Positions 53,146-62,169 of a DNA stretch of 64,000 nt are shown piece after piece. The notes beneath the pieces were generated by a model. It saw nothing but the letters and a program-made list of their open reading frames with translations. It had not been told where the DNA came from and ran no database searches. The translations under genes were made by a program, and so were the position numbers. The DNA comes from Lysinibacillus sphaericus (GTDB lineage Bacteria; Bacillota; Bacilli; Bacillales_A; Planococcaceae). Location: contig NZ_CP015224.1 in assembly GCF_001629735.1 (NCBI RefSeq), positions 1,550,001 to 1,614,000 on the forward strand, written 5' to 3'. The first letter of the stretch is position 1. Each line of letters starts with the position of its first letter.

Positions 53146-53211
53146 ATGATTTATATGATCAAAAGACGATATGCAGTTTTATGGCTGGAGAAAGACACAA
53201 CCACCAGATGA
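53146..53211 (+). CDS. Short ORF, 21 residues, downstream of yrzI
   Basis: Reads MIYMIKRRYAVLWLEKDTTT then Arg and stop. AAAGGTGGG lies 7 nt before the ATG, and it begins 38 nt after the yrzI-like stop. It has a short basic-hydrophobic composition. Only the ribosome binding site and position support it; no family is recognised. Confidence 0.35.
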   Translation: MIYMIKRRYAVLWLEKDTTTR

Positions 53212-53232
53212 AGTAATATTTTATAATCCCTG

Positions 53233-53386
53233 TAAAGCTAACCCGTTCTAATCTAGGACGGGTTGCTTCAGGAGATATTTTGCACTTTTCAAGCGATTTT
53301 TTACACATACCACTTGTTGTAGTTTAAGAAAATGCGGCATTACAATGTTCGAAAAATTCTAATTCTACAAAGCGTAATTCCTCGAT
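53233..53386. repeat. Direct repeat copy A (about 150 bp)
   Basis: Begins with TAAAGCTAACCCGTTCTAAT and ends with TTCCTCGAT. It is nearly identical to 58147-58293 apart from scattered substitutions and short indels. It includes the hairpin AACCCGTTCTA/TAGGACGGGTT (53240-53264). The far end corresponds to the last codons of the GNAT relic present at copy B, here with a frameshift. The rest of 53387-53504 has no gene. Confidence 0.85.
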
Positions 53387-53504
53387 ACTAAAATTGAATG
53401 TGGCAATTTAGCCTAATTCAATTATTCTACTCCATTAGCCATCCATGTAACAAAAAACAGCGCTTCTCAGCCAAATCCATGGATTAGGACAACCCCTTAA
53501 TCCT

Positions 53505-54350
53505 TTAACTGATAGAAAACCTGTTTAATTTTGCCTCAGTGCCAAGTATGGCAGTATTAAGCTCATTTCCTCGGCTATCTTGTCCCCTTCTGAAATAGAG
53601 ACTGCGTAAAAAATTCTTGCTGTTCACGCGAGCAATCACCTGACTGCGACTTCTCGGCAAATTGCAGCATTGCGCTAAGCAGCTAATCCAATCAGCAATT
53701 TCTTGATGTGGAAGTAATTCTTTGTCAATTATTGTATCCACGATATTGACCAACCGCTCATCATCCTCATCACTAAAAATATGTATTTCATTATGGAGCA
53801 TGCTAGATATAGCGACAAGCACCTCACGTAGCATTGCAACGCCGCTCTCCTCACACTGCACCAGCTCAACAAAAACATCTGCACCGTGAGACGCGCTGTG
53901 AGCCCAGCCTCCTACTGAAAGGTAACCCCGCAGATCCTTCTCCTCCTTGTAATAACGGAGCATGTCTCGCATTAATTGCTCAATTTCTTCTTGAGTTAAA
54001 AATGGATTCTGTCTGTGGCGTTGTATAATCAAAGCGATAGGCAAGGCAGAAAACGTCCTTGTAAAAACTGACTGATCCTCCTCACTGCCAATTTTATAGA
54101 ACAAATGGTTCTCATCCGTCAGAACAGTTAAGAGACTACGCAACTCCTCTTCACTGAACCTATTCTCTTCCTTAATCCACATATAAAACATCGGATAAAT
54201 CAAGTTATCCCGCAATTCTGGCTGAGGATCACCGATATATTGAAGTAACAAAGGTAAGAAATCTTGATGCTGCTCACCTTCGCCTAACTGATACGCATTC
54301 TCCTCAATTCTTTGTAAATCCTCCATAAGTTTAAACCTTATGTCGCTCAT
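53505..54350 (-). CDS. DUF2785 domain-containing protein
   Basis: A 281-residue helical protein. The layout fits DUF2785: an N-terminal helix run ending in a PELRDNLIYPMFYMWI block, ALPIALIIQRHRQNPFLTQEE, the signature DLRGYLSVGGWAHSASHGADVFVELV, and a C-terminal SLYFRRG. It is probably HEAT-like and involved in protein contacts. The function is unknown. It is translationally coupled to the hydrolase gene upstream (4-nt overlap). Confidence 0.82.
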   Translation of the reverse strand: MSDIRFKLMEDLQRIEENAYQLGEGEQHQDFLPLLLQYIGDPQPELRDNLIYPMFYMWIKEENRFSEEELRSLLTVLTDENHLFYKIGSEEDQSVFTRTFSALPIALIIQRHRQNPFLTQEEIEQLMRDMLRYYKEEKDLRGYLSVGGWAHSASHGADVFVELVQCEESGVAMLREVLVAISSMLHNEIHIFSDEDDERLVNIVDTIIDKELLPHQEIADWISCLAQCCNLPRSRSQVIARVNSKNFLRSLYFRRGQDSRGNELNTAILGTEAKLNRFSIS

Positions 54351-55117
54351 TTTCCCATCTCCTTTAACATGAATATAATCTCTTCTATTACAATATCAGG
54401 CTCATCATGATGTATATAATGTCCACTACGACTAGCAATCCGGAACTTACTAGACGTTGACAGCCATTGGAATTCTGCTTGTAGACTTTGTTCAATTCCT
54501 AATATTTCTTGTGAGGGCCATCCACCTTCATTTTCATTAGTATCGGGTAAACCTCTTGTAATAATTGAGAGAGGGATATCACTTTGGTTTGAATAATCAA
54601 CGATTTGCTTATAACTCTGTATTTTATCAATTTTCTCACTATTTAACATAGGGTTCTCGAAATATTCCCTATTTCCTGCAAGTAGATTTTCTGGTAGAAC
54701 CTTTTCATAGGCAAGTTCTTTATATTCCGGTGCAGCGTCAACCAAAACCATACCACAGATGTCCAGCGGATAAAGACTGGTATACAATCTGGCGACCAAT
54801 CCACCAAAGGAATGGCCTACTAATATATAAGGCTTCTCCACATCAAGCGCTTGTACCAATTCGGAGAGCTCCTCAACAAGATCACAGCAAGTTCGCGTAA
54901 CAGCTACGTCTTGACTCCTGCCAATACCCGCCCTGTCATAGGACAAGGTTGACGTTTCTTCCGATATTCGATCTTGGACCTTTTTCCATGTTTCATGGCT
55001 ATCGCCTAACCCGGCAATAAAGATTACGCTGGGTGTATTTTTACGATATTTATTGAACCGTATACGCCTATTATAGAAATTGATTATCTTTTTATGTCGT
55101 ATCGTCATTTTAATCAC
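54347..55117 (-). CDS. Alpha/beta hydrolase
   Basis: A 256-residue alpha/beta-hydrolase fold protein. The nucleophile elbow GHSFGG places Ser103; the oxyanion-hole region is IAGLGDSHETW; the catalytic His is likely in RSGHYIHHDEP near residue 235. The N-terminus is basic and lacks a signal peptide, so it is cytosolic. Substrate unknown; esterases, lactonases and peptidases share the pattern. The ATGA overlap with the DUF2785 gene implies one transcript. Confidence 0.85.
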   Translation of the reverse strand: MIKMTIRHKKIINFYNRRIRFNKYRKNTPSVIFIAGLGDSHETWKKVQDRISEETSTLSYDRAGIGRSQDVAVTRTCCDLVEELSELVQALDVEKPYILVGHSFGGLVARLYTSLYPLDICGMVLVDAAPEYKELAYEKVLPENLLAGNREYFENPMLNSEKIDKIQSYKQIVDYSNQSDIPLSIITRGLPDTNENEGGWPSQEILGIEQSLQAEFQWLSTSSKFRIASRSGHYIHHDEPDIVIEEIIFMLKEMGK

Positions 55118-55277
55118 CTAATTAAATTATAAGCTTTACATTATTATTTCTACAATATAAAAAAGGTCCGTTTATGCAACTAAGGGGTAATTTTCCAAAG
55201 CCCTTCATTGCCGTTAAGTGCTTAGAAAAAGTGGATAGTATTGTTTATAAAAATGGTTATTGGATTCGTTAAATATG

Positions 55278-56333
55278 TTAGCGCTTATATTCGGGCTGTT
55301 CTAAAATAATTGGATTTGGATTGCTAAGTACCCATTGCACTGCTAACTCGCATAGTCTCGCAGGCTCCTTATCTCCATCACCTTTGTAAAGTTCTTTCGC
55401 TAAAGTGATAGATTCCTGAAGTGCAGCGGGATGTAATGGTGTACCTAAGCTAATGTAATGGTTCAAACTTTTGAGCATTTTACGAAAATCATTATCCCAG
55501 TTGATGCCGCCATTATGTAAAATTTCGTATGAGACTTTACCAGTAATACGAATAACCTCTCCTTGTACAGTTTGGGCATGTCCTTGCCAAGGAATTAGTA
55601 AATCCCAAAGTTCATTATGTTGTGCCTGCCAGCCCTTTGTACATACTGTTATTTTAGACTTACCATCATGCGTTTTTCGCTTCTCTACAGGTGAAACATC
55701 AAATAGCTCATAAAGACGGGAAAGTGCCTCATCCGTTTCTTTCAAATATTCTTTATTAAAACCTTCTCTATGAAATTCAAAGTCTTTTCCAATTCGCATA
55801 ATAGAATTTTTCATTTCCGGCGTTACAGCTATACCTGCGCTCAAAAAAATCTCAGAAACTTCCACTAGATCAACAATATTTATATTTCTGCATACTGCTA
55901 AAGCTTTGTCCAAAGGCGTCTCATTCAACATATTTACCGCTCTTATATTTGCTCCTTTAGAAACCAATGTGCGCACCGCATTTGGTTTAAAAAAAGCAGC
56001 CGCAGCAAATAAAGGTGTTTCATTTTGATAATCCAAGGCTTCTATATCTGCATTTAACTCAAGAAGCAATTCAATATTCCCCCGCCAATTTATTGCCTGA
56101 TTATGTAAAGCTGTTCTTTTGTAATTGTCTCTCGCATTTATATTTGCTCCCTGTTCCGCCAGCCAGCGAACCAATTCATCCGGTACATCGAAAAAGCTTA
56201 AGGCTGTTGTTTTACTATAACCGCCATATGCATCTAGCTCGCATTTGGTAAATACCGCTTGTAATGCCGCAATATCACCTGCTTCAATTAGTTCACTAAA
56301 ATTTTTCGGTAACGTTTTTCTCTTCCTCGCCAT
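55278..56333 (-). CDS. Ankyrin-repeat protein
   Basis: A 351-residue protein with about four ankyrin repeats in residues 10-170 (for example NINARDNYKRTALHNQAIN, DIEALDYQNETPLFAAAAF and NIRAVNMLNETPLDKALA), then an alpha/beta C-terminal half of unknown type with a long SYEILHNGGINWDNDF segment. GGAGG before the ATG at 56333 rules out the longer frame to 56378. It probably mediates protein-protein contacts in the cytosol. Ankyrin proteins of this kind are often found near DUF-rich polymorphic immunity loci; that link is inference. Confidence 0.8.
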   Translation of the reverse strand: MARKRKTLPKNFSELIEAGDIAALQAVFTKCELDAYGGYSKTTALSFFDVPDELVRWLAEQGANINARDNYKRTALHNQAINWRGNIELLLELNADIEALDYQNETPLFAAAAFFKPNAVRTLVSKGANIRAVNMLNETPLDKALAVCRNINIVDLVEVSEIFLSAGIAVTPEMKNSIMRIGKDFEFHREGFNKEYLKETDEALSRLYELFDVSPVEKRKTHDGKSKITVCTKGWQAQHNELWDLLIPWQGHAQTVQGEVIRITGKVSYEILHNGGINWDNDFRKMLKSLNHYISLGTPLHPAALQESITLAKELYKGDGDKEPARLCELAVQWVLSNPNPIILEQPEYKR

Positions 56334-56519
56334 ATGTATTTTCCTCCTCACATTAGATTTTTGAATACAATTCATCACGTCATTTACTCACTATATACCA
56401 TTCTATATTTTACCATGTTTTAATTTCTTTTTTGGCATGGAGGAGGGATTGGTTGTGTCAACTATCCATAATACTAAAAAAGGCTGTTCAATCACTGAAC
56501 GTTTTGAACAGCACTCTTC

Positions 56520-57590
56520 TTATTCACTATGCCATTTCAGTTTTACATCCTCCTCTAAACAACCGAGTTGATTGAAATGGTTGGCAATAATATTAAAATA
56601 CATATTTTCATCTGTGTTTATATCGACTTTACGAAGCACATCATTAGCGATATATGCGGCATCCTTTCCTAATGCAAAGATTGTGTTGAAGGCACGCACA
56701 CGTATATTTTGGTCTAAATCAAACATAGCAGATAACAGCTCATCAGCCGGTATAGGCTCACTAAAATGAGCATATGGATCTTCATAAGTAGCACAATAAA
56801 TCCGCTCTCTTGCCTCCTCAAAAGTATCACCTAGTAATACTCCTCCAGCAAAAATCCCATTATCCGATTGCGAAATATTAGCCATATTAATCTCTACAAA
56901 ATGCGTATCTTTTACAATATAATGTTTATCATCTAGGTTTAGTGCAATAACATAATCATCCCACGTAGCGACTCCTCCTGGTTCAATATAAACTGCAGGA
57001 CGATACAAGTATTTTGCTGTCACATCTTTGAAGAAAATCGTACATTCAGCATAAGGGCTACCAAAACTAGATAAAACTCGTAAGGCATATCTACCTTCAA
57101 ACTTTATTAGTTCGTCATACACGTAATAGCCTTCAAGATCACCCTCTATATGGGCATCATGAAAAACTAATTGGACCATTGACTCGACTGTAAACCCGTT
57201 ACTCATATCTAATAAAAGCATAAAATTATTTCCTTGTTGCTCAGCATTCAAAATTTCTCCATCGTGCAATGATTGTGAAAAAACAGTTTTTGCAGACGAA
57301 TGAAAGCTTTCCACAATTGCTTCACGCTCTTCATAAATAGCATTACTCTTAGTTATGAACTGCTCAATTGTCACATTGCACCACTCTTGAAACTCTTTCA
57401 TTAAAGTATCATTTCCAAATAGAGTTCGTTCAATCATTCCGGTTTGAAACTTTTGTGGTAAGACATCTATATACGCAGTTAAATACTCGTATAAATGATC
57501 TTCAAATTCGCCATCGAACTCCTCTTCAAATGGATATGTTTGTGCTACGTTGAATACTTCCTGACGTTCACGTGTTAAGAAAAACATCAT
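56520..57590 (-). CDS. DUF4085-like protein
   Basis: A 356-residue soluble acidic protein. The start MMFFLTRERQEVF, a helical first third, the middle DGEILNAEQQGNNFMLLLDMS beta region and a C-terminal HEAT-like segment (MFDLDQNIRVRAFNTIFALGKDAAYIAND) suggest the DUF4085 family, with moderate certainty. No catalytic motif is visible. It is monocistronic between the ankyrin gene and a gene-poor stretch. Confidence 0.6.
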   Translation of the reverse strand: MMFFLTRERQEVFNVAQTYPFEEEFDGEFEDHLYEYLTAYIDVLPQKFQTGMIERTLFGNDTLMKEFQEWCNVTIEQFITKSNAIYEEREAIVESFHSSAKTVFSQSLHDGEILNAEQQGNNFMLLLDMSNGFTVESMVQLVFHDAHIEGDLEGYYVYDELIKFEGRYALRVLSSFGSPYAECTIFFKDVTAKYLYRPAVYIEPGGVATWDDYVIALNLDDKHYIVKDTHFVEINMANISQSDNGIFAGGVLLGDTFEEARERIYCATYEDPYAHFSEPIPADELLSAMFDLDQNIRVRAFNTIFALGKDAAYIANDVLRKVDINTDENMYFNIIANHFNQLGCLEEDVKLKWHSE

Positions 57591-57842
57591 CCCACTCCTT
57601 TTAGCTGTAATGCCTGTTATTTAAAGTATATGAACGATAAAAAAATGTAGTTTTAAAGTGTCTAATATACAGGTTTCTATGCTGAGTACACACTCAGCAT
57701 ACTCTTGAAAAGTACTTATAGTAGACCTGTTTATGTATTGCATAAATAGCTGTTTAAAGAATATTTCATTGAATTCAAAATTTGGTTTTGGAAATTTATC
57801 TAAAATGAATATGTAGTGAATTTAGTACTATTTCTTAAAACA

Positions 57843-57916
57843 TTATTTATTTTTGCCACAAGCCATCACGGCAGCTATTGAAATAATCACGCCCATACCC
57901 ATTAAAAAAATAACAT
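57843..57916 (-). pseudogene. Candidate frameshifted small membrane peptide
   Basis: GAGGAG is followed directly by ATG (57914-57916), TTA and a run of T that puts the frame into a TAA stop. Adding one T would continue as LMGMGVIISIAAVMACGKNK before a natural stop at 57843-57845. This looks like a 24-residue membrane peptide broken in a homopolymer, or a sequencing slip. The rest of 57591-58146 shows no gene. Confidence 0.3.
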
Positions 57917-58146
57917 CTCCTCATTTCAAAAAAACAGCCCACCAAACCAAATAATACCAAATTTTCAGCCATTTAAAAGCTCGTAGTTGTATGTAATTTT
58001 ATTTCTATACCCAGCTCTATATTTAAGAAAGTTTCTACACAAGTACTTCTTTAAGCATAAGACCCATTTTAATTATTTTCTCCATATAGTTTGATAAGGG
58101 TTATATAACACTGTAGCGAATAGCTAATTACTTTTATAATCATCTA

Positions 58147-58293
58147 TAAAGCTAACCCGTTCTAATTTAGGACAGGTTGCTTCAGGAGATATTTTGCACT
58201 TTTCAAGCGATTTTTTACACATACAACTTGATGTAGTTAATGCGGCATTACAATGTTAGGGAAATTCTAATTCTATAAACGTCATTCCTCGAT
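58147..58293. repeat. Direct repeat copy B
   Basis: Second copy of the repeat at 53233-53386, in the same orientation. It covers the end of the GNAT relic and its 3' flank with the AACCCGTTCTA-type hairpin. Confidence 0.85.
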
Positions 58294-58536
58294 TTATCTT
58301 TTCATGTTGCATCGTAGACGACCGTGTAGAGACAGGGGAAATGCCAATCCAACCCTCTACCCTATTGTCTTCTTCTGCAACAAAACGCAATGTTGCATGT
58401 TGTCTTTCATCCCTTACCTGTTCACTTGGCACAATTATTTTAAAGGTTGCCAACCCTGTTTCGATTCCTTCTTTATCAATCTGTAATTCCTCTTTCAATC
58501 CTTCTTTTCCATTTTACGAATAATGAGTGTGTCCAT
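58256..58536 (-). pseudogene. Decayed phosphinothricin-type GNAT acetyltransferase
   Basis: A good ribosome binding site (AGGAGGG) precedes ATG at 58536, encoding MDTLIIRKMEKKD before a stop. A one-base shift continues in the frame with EGIETGLATFKIIVPS, RFVAEEDNRVEGWIGISPVS and then directly a tail HEKINRGMTFIELEF. Intact relatives of the phosphinothricin acetyltransferase family have the same N-terminal blocks, about 60 residues carrying the acetyl-CoA site, and an EK.A...WxDTVLLE-like tail. Here the acetyl-CoA part is deleted and a frameshift splits the start. It is non-functional. Confidence 0.7.
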
Positions 58537-58595
58537 CCTAATTCCCTCCTTATTATTTTAAAAGGACTGCTAGCTTTCGCTAACAGTCGGAATCA

Positions 58596-59951
58596 TTAAC
58601 AACATGAATTTGATGGACCGGCAAGATTTATTCCACATACACCGGTTTCAGGTAACTCCAATTCCACACGTTTTGAAGCTTCTTCATCATCTGATAAAAA
58701 AGCTGTTATGGAACGAACTTGTTCGTAGCCTGTTGCCATTAAAAAAGTTGGTGCACGTCCATAGCTTTTAGCTCCGACTATATAGAAGTCCTTTTCTGGT
58801 TGGCGTAGAATTTCTTCTCCATGTGCTCTTACTGTGCCACAACTATGCACATTTGGATCAATTAATGGTGCTAAGGAATGCGCACTTTCAGTTGCTGAAT
58901 CAATGGAAAGCCGTAATTCACTGTTAATTGAAAGGTCTGGTCTACTTCCTGCATTGACAATAAGCTCTTCAAATCCTGTTAATACTTTTTGTTCTCCGTT
59001 CATTGCACCAACAATATGGATGTTCTCAACTTTCTTCACCTGTGAGATATAGAAAGGTGTTATTACTTCAATCTTACCTGTATCCACTAATTCATGAATG
59101 CGAATACCAAGTGTGCCACGGGCTGCTAATGCATCTTTTTCTTCGCCACCATAGGCTTCTTCTACAGACTTTTTACGCATAATCCACACTAGCATGGTTG
59201 CAGGATTCTCTGTTTGTAATTCCGCAAGCGCCAATAATGTATTAATAGCTGAATGACCACCTCCAATAACTGCAATCTTCTTATTGGCATATCTCTTAGT
59301 ATTCGTAGCAATGTCTGGGATACCATATTCAATGTGATTGGCTAATGCCTTTTCACTTTGTAGCCATATACCTGTAGAATTTGCTGGGTTGGGATTTCCC
59401 CATGTACCCGTTGCATCAATAACTGCTCTCGCCTCAATCATACGGATGTCATTCTCTTGTTCAATATAAATAGTAAAGGGCTGTTCAACTCGATTTTTTG
59501 TCTTCATCTTATCATTCAACTGTCGTGAAATCCCTACTACTTTTGCGTTCAACTGAATGTTCGGCTTCATTTGTACTAGCTCAGAAAAAGGCTTTAAATA
59601 AAGATCAATTAATTCATGTCCTGTCGGTAACGTATCTAAATTAGGTGCTACCCATCCGGAGTCATCTAATAAAGCTTTAGCTGCTTTATTAATATTATAT
59701 CGCCATGGTGAAAATAGTGTAACCTGCCCCCAGGTACGAATATTGTGTGCTATTTCACGCCCAGCCTCAAGTAAAATAAATGCTTGCTTTTGTTCCACTA
59801 AATGAGCAGCTGCAGCTAATCCAATAGGACCTGCGCCAATTATGACAATCGGTAAATTCTTGTTGGATTTATTAACACTCTTCTGTACTTCAATATCCTT
59901 TGTAGTAGTACAACAAGAGCCATTTTGGTTGATTATATTTAGTGTTTTCAT
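58596..59951 (-). CDS. ArsO-like FAD/NAD(P)-binding flavoprotein
   Basis: A 451-residue flavoprotein. Rossmann motifs GAGPIGLAAAAHL (about residues 39-51) and GGGHSAINT (about 228-236) bind FAD and NAD(P)H, and an ATG-TWGNPNP motif lies between, as in group-B flavin monooxygenase-like ArsO proteins of ars operons. Paired cysteines occur at both ends (GSCC near residue 12 and terminal SCC) and could bind arsenite; that is speculation. It is downstream of arsC with a 330-nt gap that carries its own ArsR-type operator, so it is a second transcription unit of the arsenic island. Confidence 0.75.
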   Translation of the reverse strand: MKTLNIINQNGSCCTTTKDIEVQKSVNKSNKNLPIVIIGAGPIGLAAAAHLVEQKQAFILLEAGREIAHNIRTWGQVTLFSPWRYNINKAAKALLDDSGWVAPNLDTLPTGHELIDLYLKPFSELVQMKPNIQLNAKVVGISRQLNDKMKTKNRVEQPFTIYIEQENDIRMIEARAVIDATGTWGNPNPANSTGIWLQSEKALANHIEYGIPDIATNTKRYANKKIAVIGGGHSAINTLLALAELQTENPATMLVWIMRKKSVEEAYGGEEKDALAARGTLGIRIHELVDTGKIEVITPFYISQVKKVENIHIVGAMNGEQKVLTGFEELIVNAGSRPDLSINSELRLSIDSATESAHSLAPLIDPNVHSCGTVRAHGEEILRQPEKDFYIVGAKSYGRAPTFLMATGYEQVRSITAFLSDDEEASKRVELELPETGVCGINLAGPSNSCC

Positions 59952-59974
59952 TATTACCTTCTCCTCTTTTTCTT

Positions 59975-59996
59975 TATATAAGCATTCTCTTATATA
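59975..59996. promoter_or_regulatory. ArsR-type operator upstream of the flavoprotein
   Basis: TATATAAGCATTCTCTTATATA matches the site at 62103-62124 at 18 of 22 positions and has perfect 8-bp inverted arms. It lies 24 nt upstream of the flavoprotein ATG. Confidence 0.65.
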
Positions 59997-60032
59997 TAAT
60001 ATATTTTTTACGTCTAGCAGTTAGCTAGACGT

Positions 60033-60263
60033 TTAAACTTTGCATGTGTAATTAACACATTTCACATATCGTTTATCAATTTCTTTTACAGCACTTTTAA
60101 ATTGCAACCATGTCGAAGCGCCGTAACAATCCAAGGCTTCTTCAAAAAAATCAAAAGCGAACTCTTTGGCCTGACTCAATGTGTGCTCTCTACTATTCAT
60201 AATAACTATTAAATAAGCGATAAAATAGTCTAGAGTTCATACGCTAGCATGAATCACTGTCAT
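60033..60263 (-). pseudogene. Small ORF of the ars operon interrupted by an in-frame TGA
   Basis: GGAGG followed by ATG at 60263 opens a 77-codon frame that is interrupted once, by TGA at codon 9 (60237-60239), and then runs to TAA. The downstream part encodes MNSREHTLSQAKEFAFDFFE and a Cys-containing tail (CYGAS, RYVKCVNYTCKV). It sits 18 nt after arsC, so it belongs to the operon. A downstream Met without a ribosome binding site could give 55 residues. Most likely a nonsense mutation; the function is unknown. A 9-bp hairpin (ACGTCTAGC/GCTAGACGT) follows at 60010-60032. Confidence 0.5.
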
Positions 60264-60281
60264 TTTTAATCCTCCATTCAA

Positions 60282-60698
60282 TTACAGCTCATCAGCTACA
60301 AATTGCTCAATGCGTTTGCCGATTGCATCACGTACATTTTGGAATACAGTCCATTTCTCTTCATCTGTTCCTGTCGCTTTCGCTGGATCTTCAAATCCCC
60401 AATGCTCACGACGTACGTGCGGTGGAGTCATTGGGCATTTATCAGCGGCATCACCGCATAACGTAACAACTAATGTGGCATTGTTTAATGTCTCAAAATC
60501 AATTAAATCTGATGTGTGATCCGAAATATCAACCCCTACCTCTGCCATCGCTTTAATGGCCTTCGGATTTACGCCATGTGCTTCGATCCCAGCACTTTCT
60601 ACAGTCCAATTAGTAGGGAGTAATTTTTTTGCCCATCCTTCAGCCATTTGACTTCGGCATGAGTTCCCCGTACATAAGAAATAAAGTGTATTTGTCAT
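60282..60698 (-). CDS. arsC: Arsenate reductase, thioredoxin-coupled
   Basis: A 138-residue LMW-phosphatase-like ArsC. The P-loop C9-TGNSC-R15 holds the catalytic cysteine, and the resolving pair is C81 and C88 (LCGDAADKC), as in S. aureus pI258 and B. subtilis ArsC. It reduces arsenate to arsenite for export by Acr3. It lies 12 nt after the acr3 gene in the same operon. Confidence 0.95.
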   Translation of the reverse strand: MTNTLYFLCTGNSCRSQMAEGWAKKLLPTNWTVESAGIEAHGVNPKAIKAMAEVGVDISDHTSDLIDFETLNNATLVVTLCGDAADKCPMTPPHVRREHWGFEDPAKATGTDEEKWTVFQNVRDAIGKRIEQFVADEL

Positions 60699-60710
60699 AA
60701 AAATTGCTCC

Positions 60711-61769
60711 TTACAATTCAACGGTTTTAAAGTATTTTTTCTGCCAACGTAAGGCAACCCATACAAGTCCGATGAGAACAGGTACTTCTACAAGTGGACC
60801 AATAACAGCAGCAAATGCCACGCCACTGTGAAGGCCAAACACGCCAACTGCCACGGCGATCGCTAGCTCGAAGTTGTTACTTGCAGCTGTAAAAGAAAGA
60901 GCTGCTGTGACAGGATAAGAAGCACCTGCTTTACGAGAAGAGAAGAATGACACAGCAAACATCACCACAAAGTAAATAAATAATGGAATAGCAATTCGCA
61001 CTACATCAAGTGGCAGTTCTACTAATTGCTCACCCTTTAAAGCAAACATCATCATAATCGTAAATAACAGTGCAATTAAAGTAAGTGGTGAAATCTTTGG
61101 CAAGAACTTTTCTTCATACCACTGTTTCCCTTTTGTTTTAATCCCTATCCATCGTGTGAGGAACCCTGCAGCAAACGGGATACCTAAGTAAATAAGTACA
61201 CTCTTAGTAATCTCCCACATAGAAATGGATACATGGAAATTCTCTAAACCAAACCAACCAGGCAATACATTTAAGAAAAAATAAGCAAAAATAGAATATG
61301 TCACGATTTGAAAGATGGAGTTAAAAGCAACGAGTCCAGCGACGTATTCCCGGTCTCCACGGGCTAAATCGTTCCATACAATGACCATTGCTATACAGCG
61401 AGCTAAGCCAATCATAATGAGTCCAGCCATATATTCAGGATAATCATGCAGGAAGATGATGGCTAAAAAGAACATTAAGAACGGTCCGAGTAACCAGTTT
61501 TGAAAAAGGGATAGCAAAAGCACCTTCCAATCCTTAAACACGCGCCACATTTCTTCATATTTTACTTTCGCTAATGGTGGATACATCATAACAATTAACC
61601 CTATTGCAATCGGTATGGACGTTGTACCAATAGACATGGCCTCTAATGCTTCGCCGATATTGGGCATGGTGATACTTAATACGACACCGATACCCATTGC
61701 AACGAATATCCAAAGGGTAAGGTAACGATCTAGAAAAGAAAGCTGTTTGGTTAAAGATTCATTACGCAT
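60711..61769 (-). CDS. acr3: Arsenite efflux transporter Acr3
   Basis: A 352-residue permease with ten TM helices. The Acr3 hallmark [19 protein letters not shown] (about residues 120-138) contains the essential cysteine, and [19 protein letters not shown] matches the second half-signature. It exports arsenite using the proton gradient. It overlaps arsR by 8 nt, with AGGAGGG 7 nt before the ATG. B. subtilis calls the same protein ArsB. Confidence 0.95.
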   Translation of the reverse strand: MRNESLTKQLSFLDRYLTLWIFVAMGIGVVLSITMPNIGEALEAMSIGTTSIPIAIGLIVMMYPPLAKVKYEEMWRVFKDWKVLLLSLFQNWLLGPFLMFFLAIIFLHDYPEYMAGLIMIGLARCIAMVIVWNDLARGDREYVAGLVAFNSIFQIVTYSIFAYFFLNVLPGWFGLENFHVSISMWEITKSVLIYLGIPFAAGFLTRWIGIKTKGKQWYEEKFLPKISPLTLIALLFTIMMMFALKGEQLVELPLDVVRIAIPLFIYFVVMFAVSFFSSRKAGASYPVTAALSFTAASNNFELAIAVAVGVFGLHSGVAFAAVIGPLVEVPVLIGLVWVALRWQKKYFKTVEL

Positions 61770-62088
61770 GATCAGTCCCTCCTATATGGCAACAATCTGT
61801 GCCACAGTTGCACCCGTTTAAAGGTTGAATTTGTTCTAAAATCCCCTTCATCAATGGCGTTTGATCCTCTACTAAACGGTAATGTTTCCAAGTCCCTACT
61901 TTTCGTTCCGTAATAATGCCTGCCTCCTTTAATTTTCGTAGATGCTGACTAACGGCTGGTTGTGATATTCCTAACACCTCCACAAAATCACATACACATA
62001 CCTCCCCATTTTTCATGCATGCAAGTAATTTAATGCGATTCAAATCTGCTGCTGCTTTTAATTGTTTTTCAATTAGTGTATTTTCCAT
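61762..62088 (-). CDS. arsR: ArsR arsenic-responsive repressor
   Basis: A 108-residue ArsR/SmtB-family repressor. The metal site CVCDFVEVL (residues about 31-39) precedes the recognition helix [16 protein letters not shown]. The C-terminal tail CNCGTDCCH is Cys-rich and could add a binding site. It is the first gene of the operon. Two near-identical 22-bp AT-rich inverted repeats at 62103-62124 and 62170-62191 upstream are its probable operators. Confidence 0.95.
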   Translation of the reverse strand: MENTLIEKQLKAAADLNRIKLLACMKNGEVCVCDFVEVLGISQPAVSQHLRKLKEAGIITERKVGTWKHYRLVEDQTPLMKGILEQIQPLNGCNCGTDCCHIGGTDHA

Positions 62089-62102
62089 GTATCTGCACTC
62101 CT

Positions 62103-62124
62103 TATATAACTATTTACTTATATA
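62103..62124. promoter_or_regulatory. ArsR operator, proximal
   Basis: TATATAACTATTTACTTATATA, 15 nt upstream of the arsR ATG. Confidence 0.65.
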
Positions 62125-62169
62125 TTATTTTAAATAAAATCACCTAACCAATTCAGGTGAATAAATTTT

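Noticed and set aside
60010..60032. Nine-bp perfect hairpin after the TGA-interrupted ars ORF
   Set aside because: It lacks a T-run on the operon's 3' side, so it was not called a terminator; it may just stabilise the mRNA end.
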